Under the pieces are notes generated by a model that worked only from the letters and a program-made list of their open reading frames with translations, had not been told where the DNA came from and made no database searches. The position numbers and the translations under genes are program-made. A DNA stretch of 64,000 bases. Source: Triplophysa rosa. Its lineage: Eukaryota > Chordata > Actinopteri > Cypriniformes > Nemacheilidae. Location of the stretch: assembly GCF_024868665.1 (NCBI RefSeq), contig NC_079893.1, positions 13,494,613-13,558,612 of the forward strand, written 5' to 3'. Within the stretch, counting starts at the first letter, position 1. Each line of letters begins with the position of its first letter. Shown piece by piece: positions 59,129 to 64,000 of this stretch.

Positions 59129-61813
59129 CGGTTCTTTTTGGTTTCTTTCTATTGTTATTAGAAATAAAAGTGCGCGTGAGCAGCAACGTTTGTTTATGTT
59201 GATAAGATAAAAACGTCTATATGCTCAATATTGGTAAGGGGTTTCTCTGTCAAAAAAAGTTACAACTCTAGCTAAAATACTTGAAATGTAGAGAAATGTT
59301 GCATGCCAACAGGGTGTTGCTACAACTCACAGTTCATTGAGATTTTCTAATTATAATAGTAAAAAATCATAAAAACAAATAGAAGCAAGTGAGAATGTGA
59401 ACAAAGGACTAATCTGGCTGTTGCATTATAATAATTATAATATAATCAATATTTTATTTTTTATCATTTTTATAAACCTGTTGGTTCCAAATGTAAAATT
59501 ACAATTAGAAAAAAAACATTTAAAAATAAATGTTTTGCTATTTAACTGTGGCAAATAACAAACACTGTTAAGTTTTTCATTTTAAGACTGTGGTGTACTA
59601 ATATTTAAATTCAGTGTAATTGTTGGACTGTAAAACTGTACGTACAGTAAAACAAGTCTAAATAAGTTTGAGTTTGTTTAAACATAATTTGTGTTATTTA
59701 AAAATAATTTCGTGCATACAAATAAAACATTCTTCTTGCCTTCAACGCACAGGAGTTTTGGAGCACATCTGAAAAGCATAGAGGCTGTGTACCACATGGT
59801 TTTGATAAGGCCTGATGCAGTGAGAAGACATACCTCTGTGTTGTCAGCATTTAGTGTGGCTGCACTAGGCGTTTATGACTCCATGCATTATATAAAAACA
59901 CATAGTCATAACAGATCTCCACAGAGATGCAATGCATCACAAATCAAAAGTGGAACTGTTTAGCTTAAAACAATAACATTTTTCTTCACAATAGTTACAG
60001 TATATGAAGTTAAAAAAATCCTTCAAAATAGATTTTAATTGGAATGTAATTAAAAAGTAGATGTTGTGTTGATAGATTGTGTTTGTATTTAATAAAATGT
60101 TGATATATATTCTTTCAGAATTGGCAATATAGCCGCATTTACAAATTTGGTCTCAGCATTAATCCTAAAAGAAGAAATATATCATAAATGAATTTCAGTC
60201 ATATTTTCTGTACCTACATTCATACAGAATAAGATGCCTATATCTACTTCTTTCATCTTTGGAAGGAGGCATAACCAAAAACTGATACGCAGTGGGACTT
60301 AAACAGAACCAACAGAAATAAAGCTCAAATGAACCTGGGGACTTTGGGGCAAACATTTGACCTCGTCCCCATTTCCCTAAATGTCTGGTGTTATGGAGAC
60401 TGTTCACTGGTGATGAATAGATGGCAATCATTTATGCAGTGTGTTCTACTGTAGTGCTGAGAGACAGTAAACAGAGAACTACGTCTGCTGTAAAGTCTGC
60501 TGTCTGTCATTTATCTGCATTTAATGCATCACTCTAAACTGAGTTAAATCTAACACAGATGTGTAGTCTTCCATTTTTTCATGTTCTTTGGCTGCTTTGT
60601 CTTAAAGTCCCTGGAATTTCGTAGACACGCTGAAAACTTAATGCTCTGGGATTGCAAACTTTAATTTTTAGCATTGTTGCCAAGTGGGACAGCATTCATG
60701 GATTAAATGTGTAATAAACTCTAGAGGGATTCAGGGCAAACTGAAATTAAATTAGGGGATTTCAGGGAAGGGTGAGTCAAAATCTGATCTCAGATTTTTT
60801 GGACATTTAATGATTAAAATCTTTGGTCTGTAAATTATTCTATTAGGGTAATAAGAAGTGCAGCTCATTGTAGACAATATTTTGTTCTTCAAGCTTAATT
60901 TGATTTATCTGAGCTGTTTACTGTTTTCTCCATGATCCACCACAATGAATTGCCCAAAAGCACTTTTTTAAATCTACATGAACCCACAATTTCACATGTC
61001 ACAAAAACTATTAAAATATCAGATTTACCAACTCCAGTTCATTTGGTTGAAGTGTTTCTATAAAGCAGGAATGGCAAGAAGAATGTTGGAACATTAGGCT
61101 AATTTTTAACAACTTGTCATTAAACAAAATCAAATAGTTGATCTCAGTAAATCTTGTGCATGGAAGTATGAAGTTGGGGCATGAGGTACAGTAATTCTGA
61201 AAAAGAACAAACATTCCCAGATGTTTCTTTATGATGCGTCAGTATGTTTGAACGCATAGTTATTTAAATCCGTCCAAGCCTGAAAATTATCTTTGTTTCA
61301 CTAGTACCACATCTGTAGACAGTTAAAGAGTTTTTCTGAGTGCATCATGCATCGGGGCCCGTGTAGCATCATAAAAAGAAATTTTAGCTCCGATCAGTGA
61401 CCAATGAGGACCATGGCAATTCCATTATACCAAATTGGAATTTAATCACTTTCCTCACATTTTTTGAGATTTTTGTTATAAATAATTCCTTATATAGTGT
61501 AATTCACACGGAGAAAATAAGTTTGAACAGACAAGAGGAAAATCAGCCATCACTGAGTTCACACATTATGATCTGCTGACCATAAAAACTGCCAGTTCTT
61601 TGTCCCTAATTCCATTTATTGGACCACTAGTTGGTGATATGATGTAATGATGAAAAACACAGTACAAAGCAACTTTACACACCCACTTTTGAAGAAATGC
61701 TACAAAGCACGCACGCACGCACACACACACACACGAAAAGCCTATATGGGTCAGTCAAGCTCAGCTTTCATGATGTCCAAAGACCATGCTTTGTTTATCT
61801 TCCGTAATGAGTA
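59129..61813. other. No gene recognised; CA microsatellite
   Basis: Long AT-rich non-coding stretch with a (CA)n/(CG)-start run near 61,707-61,735. No supported gene. Confidence 0.5.
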
Positions 61814-63110
61814 GGGGCCTCATTTATAACCGCTGCGTACGCACAAAACATGCCCTGAAAGAGGCGTATGCCAATTCCCACGCGAAAGATGGGATTTATA
61901 AAAACAAACTTGACGGATAAATTTGCGCACCTGCACGCAAACTTACATGCATAAGCACATTCTGGAGACAAGGGGCGACACAAATGGTGAGTTAGTGAAC
62001 TTAGATTGCAGAAAGTAGGCCTAAGTGTGAAAACAATTATAGGCATTACTTCCTCACACACATTTATTTTGACCTCATATCCGTTAAAAATCCACATTGT
62101 CGCGAAGATTAAATCTGCAGAGTTATTTGCGCTTGTATTGAGTGATTGTTTAATGCACCTTCTAAAATCCAACTCAAATCTTAAATAAAAATTCAATCTA
62201 AATATTTAATCAGCGCTGTCTCACCAACACACTATGAGTGCATGAGGAGGAGATGATCTGACTGAATAGGGACAGCATCAAATACGATAACTGCAGAACA
62301 CATTGTAAATAAATACTAAATATATTTTCCTTAAATACTGTGCATAATCATCAAATGTCAAAGTCTGGAAATACAGCCATTAGATTCTCGCACAATCGTT
62401 TCTCTTTATGTTCTCGTTATCAGTCCTAACTATGTTCATAACAAAAACGGAATGAAGAAACATTGGTCTTTTACAATTATATCTTCGAATTTGATCTCAG
62501 GTGAAGGACACCACTAATTAATGAGGTGATTTTAAGGAGGTGTTAATGATCAGTCTAAATGCTGTAAACATTTAAATGCTGCAGAGACCTTCTTTGGCTT
62601 TAATATAATAATAATTATTATCAATAATTATAACAATGATTAATTTGGAAATCTCATTGAATCTCATGTGTGGCCATTTGTGATTTCGTTACGGAGATAA
62701 AGGATGGGATCGGGTGTTTTTGGCAGTTTTACATCATTTTTTGTTATTTTTCTATGGCATCTGATAGCGGTTGGACCCGGAAACGGTATACGTCCATTAT
62801 GGTGCGTGACGTCAGGCTTAACAAGCGGATTGGATGCCAGGCTTTTTAACATACGAATCAGCATTCATGAGGTGCTTTGCATTGACTATTTATGGCTAAA
62901 AATGGGCGGGTACAGGGCGGGATATATGAGGCTGATTCACGTACCACACTTGCAGGTGATCTGTGATTTATAAAGCGAATATTGCTTAGGTGTGCGTACG
63001 CACGGTTTTATAAATCTGAATATTTTTTTGGCGTACGCTATTTTTGGTTTTCGGGCGCACGTACACTTTTAGTAAGCCTCCTATACGCACAGTTTTATAA
63101 ATGAGACCCC
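61814..63110. mobile_element. Non-autonomous DNA element, 1.3 kb, CGTACGCAC-rich ends
   Basis: GGGGCCTCATTTATAACCGC at the left is inverted at the right (GTTTTATAAATGAGACCCC at 63,092-63,110). GCGTACGCAC-type palindromic motifs recur subterminally on both sides. No coding sequence. Confidence 0.85.
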
Positions 63111-63324
63111 AGATGTGAAAAACATCACAGATGCTGTTTTTAGGTCTATTTATATTGACCACTAAAAAAAAAAACATTGAGGGTGTAATGAATAGTTATT
63201 TCTTGTGTAAAGTAGTATTTACACTAGTCAAAACCATGTTTTTTAACTCCATATAACAGACTTTGGTCACACTTTATATTAGGTGGCCTTAAATCCCATG
63301 TGCTTAATTTATATTTAATGATAG

Positions 63325-63440
63325 TGTTAAAGGGATACTTTAGCCAAGAAACAAAATTTCCCCAATTTTACTCACCCTCAAAGCATATCCTATCTGAATT
63401 TGACTTTCTTCTTGAAGAATAATGCAATCAGACTTATAAT
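63325..63440. repeat. Fragment of a dispersed fish repeat
   Basis: TTAAAGGGATACTTTAGCC followed by TTTACTCACCCTCAAAGCAT matches a common fish MITE-type end, as near 31.63 kb. No partner end is present. Confidence 0.5.
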
Positions 63441-63485
63441 AACACGTATCCTTTTTCTTCTAAGCGGTAAAAGTGCATTCATCGA

Positions 63486-63640
63486 TCCTGTGGCTCAGTG
63501 GCAAGAGCATGGCGCTAGCAACGCCAAGGCCAAGGGTTCGATCCCAGAGGATTGCAAATAGTCAGAATCAAAATGTATAGGACAATGCAATGTAAGTCGC
63601 TTTGGATAAAAGTGTCTGCCAAATGCATAAATGTAAATAT
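63486..63640 (+). repeat. tRNA-derived SINE
   Basis: tRNA-like head with A-box TGTGGCTCAGTGGCAAGAGC and B-box GGGTTCGATCCC, a short body, and tail GTAAGTCGCTTTGGATAAAA ending ATAAATGTAAAT. The tail matches the L2 3' end at 38.63 kb. It is not a functional tRNA: the molecule continues into a SINE body. Confidence 0.9.
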
Positions 63641-64000
63641 TGACAAGACGGAAAGAGATGAATGTGGGACCTGCAGTCATGGGTTTTTACTAAGTTTGGA
63701 TTTTAGGGGTTGTAAATCTGGCTAAGCCATAGCTGCTACCTCACTAGTGGTTTTGAAATCCCTTGTCATGGCCCTGGAACCTTACATGGGCAAACATTAG
63801 TTTAATAACTTAATAATTGAGTGTTATTCTGTGTCTGTGTTCCAAGTTCCAACAAGTCTTTAGTTCCATTTCTTACAAATAATTATTCATTTGGTTTAGT
63901 TTTTAAAAAACTGTCATGTAAAATGTAGAATAAAGTGTGAAAGACATTTAAGCAATATATTGTGCCAGTAACAAATAATTTGTTGCGCGGACAAAATGGG
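63641..64000. other. No gene recognised
   Basis: Non-coding to the window end. Confidence 0.5.

Noticed and set aside
63486..63560. A functional tRNA gene
   Set aside because: A and B boxes are present but the sequence continues into a SINE body and LINE-type tail, with imperfect tRNA stems.

Overview
The window is repeat-dominated DNA from a ray-finned fish, most likely a cypriniform. This is inferred from a three-exon sfrp2-type gene, tRNA-derived SINEs that share a tail with an L2-type LINE, Tc1, hAT, Harbinger and CACTA-like DNA transposons, Ty3/gypsy-type LTRs, GT/AG introns and overall AT richness. Nothing bacterial or organellar is present.

The most notable content is a pair of two-gene modules. 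Module A covers about 6.6-20.9 kb and module B about 27.4-36.5 kb. In each, a multi-exon gene for a DDE (RNase H-fold) integrase-like protein faces tail-to-tail a multi-exon gene for a HECT-type E3 ubiquitin ligase. The modules lie in opposite orientation (A: integrase +, HECT -; B: HECT +, integrase -). The integrases are clear homologues: two internal coding exons have the same length in both (134 and 148 nt) and a third differs by 4 nt (249 versus 245). The HECT partners are much more divergent: A has a Cys/His zinc-binding-like segment, while B has a UBX-like domain and a Glu-Gln repeat. In A the catalytic triad and the HECT cysteine are both readable, and damage is limited to integrase exon 1 and one 1-nt break in the ligase. 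B is a pseudogene with a stop, a 4-nt loss beside the second catalytic Asp and a tandem duplication of the HECT N-lobe exons. The two right-hand module flanks share a possible terminal motif.

Layout. 0.2-3.7 kb: a dead Tc1 element split by a LINE. 3.96-4.53 kb: solo LTR, family A copy 1. 5.67-7.63 kb: two hAT-type MITEs. 6.7-16.3 kb: integrase A; one intron holds a gypsy-like LTR, containing a CACTA-like element, containing a SAMD3-like fragment and a Harbinger MITE, and a later intron holds a LINE 3' end. 16.7-20.4 kb: HECT A on the minus strand. 20.9-21.1 kb: a BED-type zinc-finger fragment of a hAT-like transposase. 21.6-24.2 kb: two abutting LINE fragments. 24.8-25.2 kb: retrovirus-like LTR. 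26.6 kb: a MITE carrying telomere-like repeats. 27.4-31.6 kb: HECT B. 32.2-35.9 kb: integrase B. 36.6-38.7 kb: solo gypsy LTR and LINE 3' ends. 39.4, 44.2 and 46.9 kb: three more family-A solo LTRs. 41.0-42.4 kb: the sfrp2-type gene on the minus strand, the only convincing ordinary host gene. 45.8-46.8 and 49.0-51.4 kb: DNA elements with inverted ends. 51.9-54.7 kb: a gypsy-like element containing a 31-bp minisatellite and a 768-base assembly gap. 55-64 kb: gene-free DNA with several MITEs and a SINE.

All calls come from reading the sequence. Family names rest on recognised motifs, and no database search was run. Exon edges were set by GT/AG sites and reading-phase continuity and may be off by a few bases.
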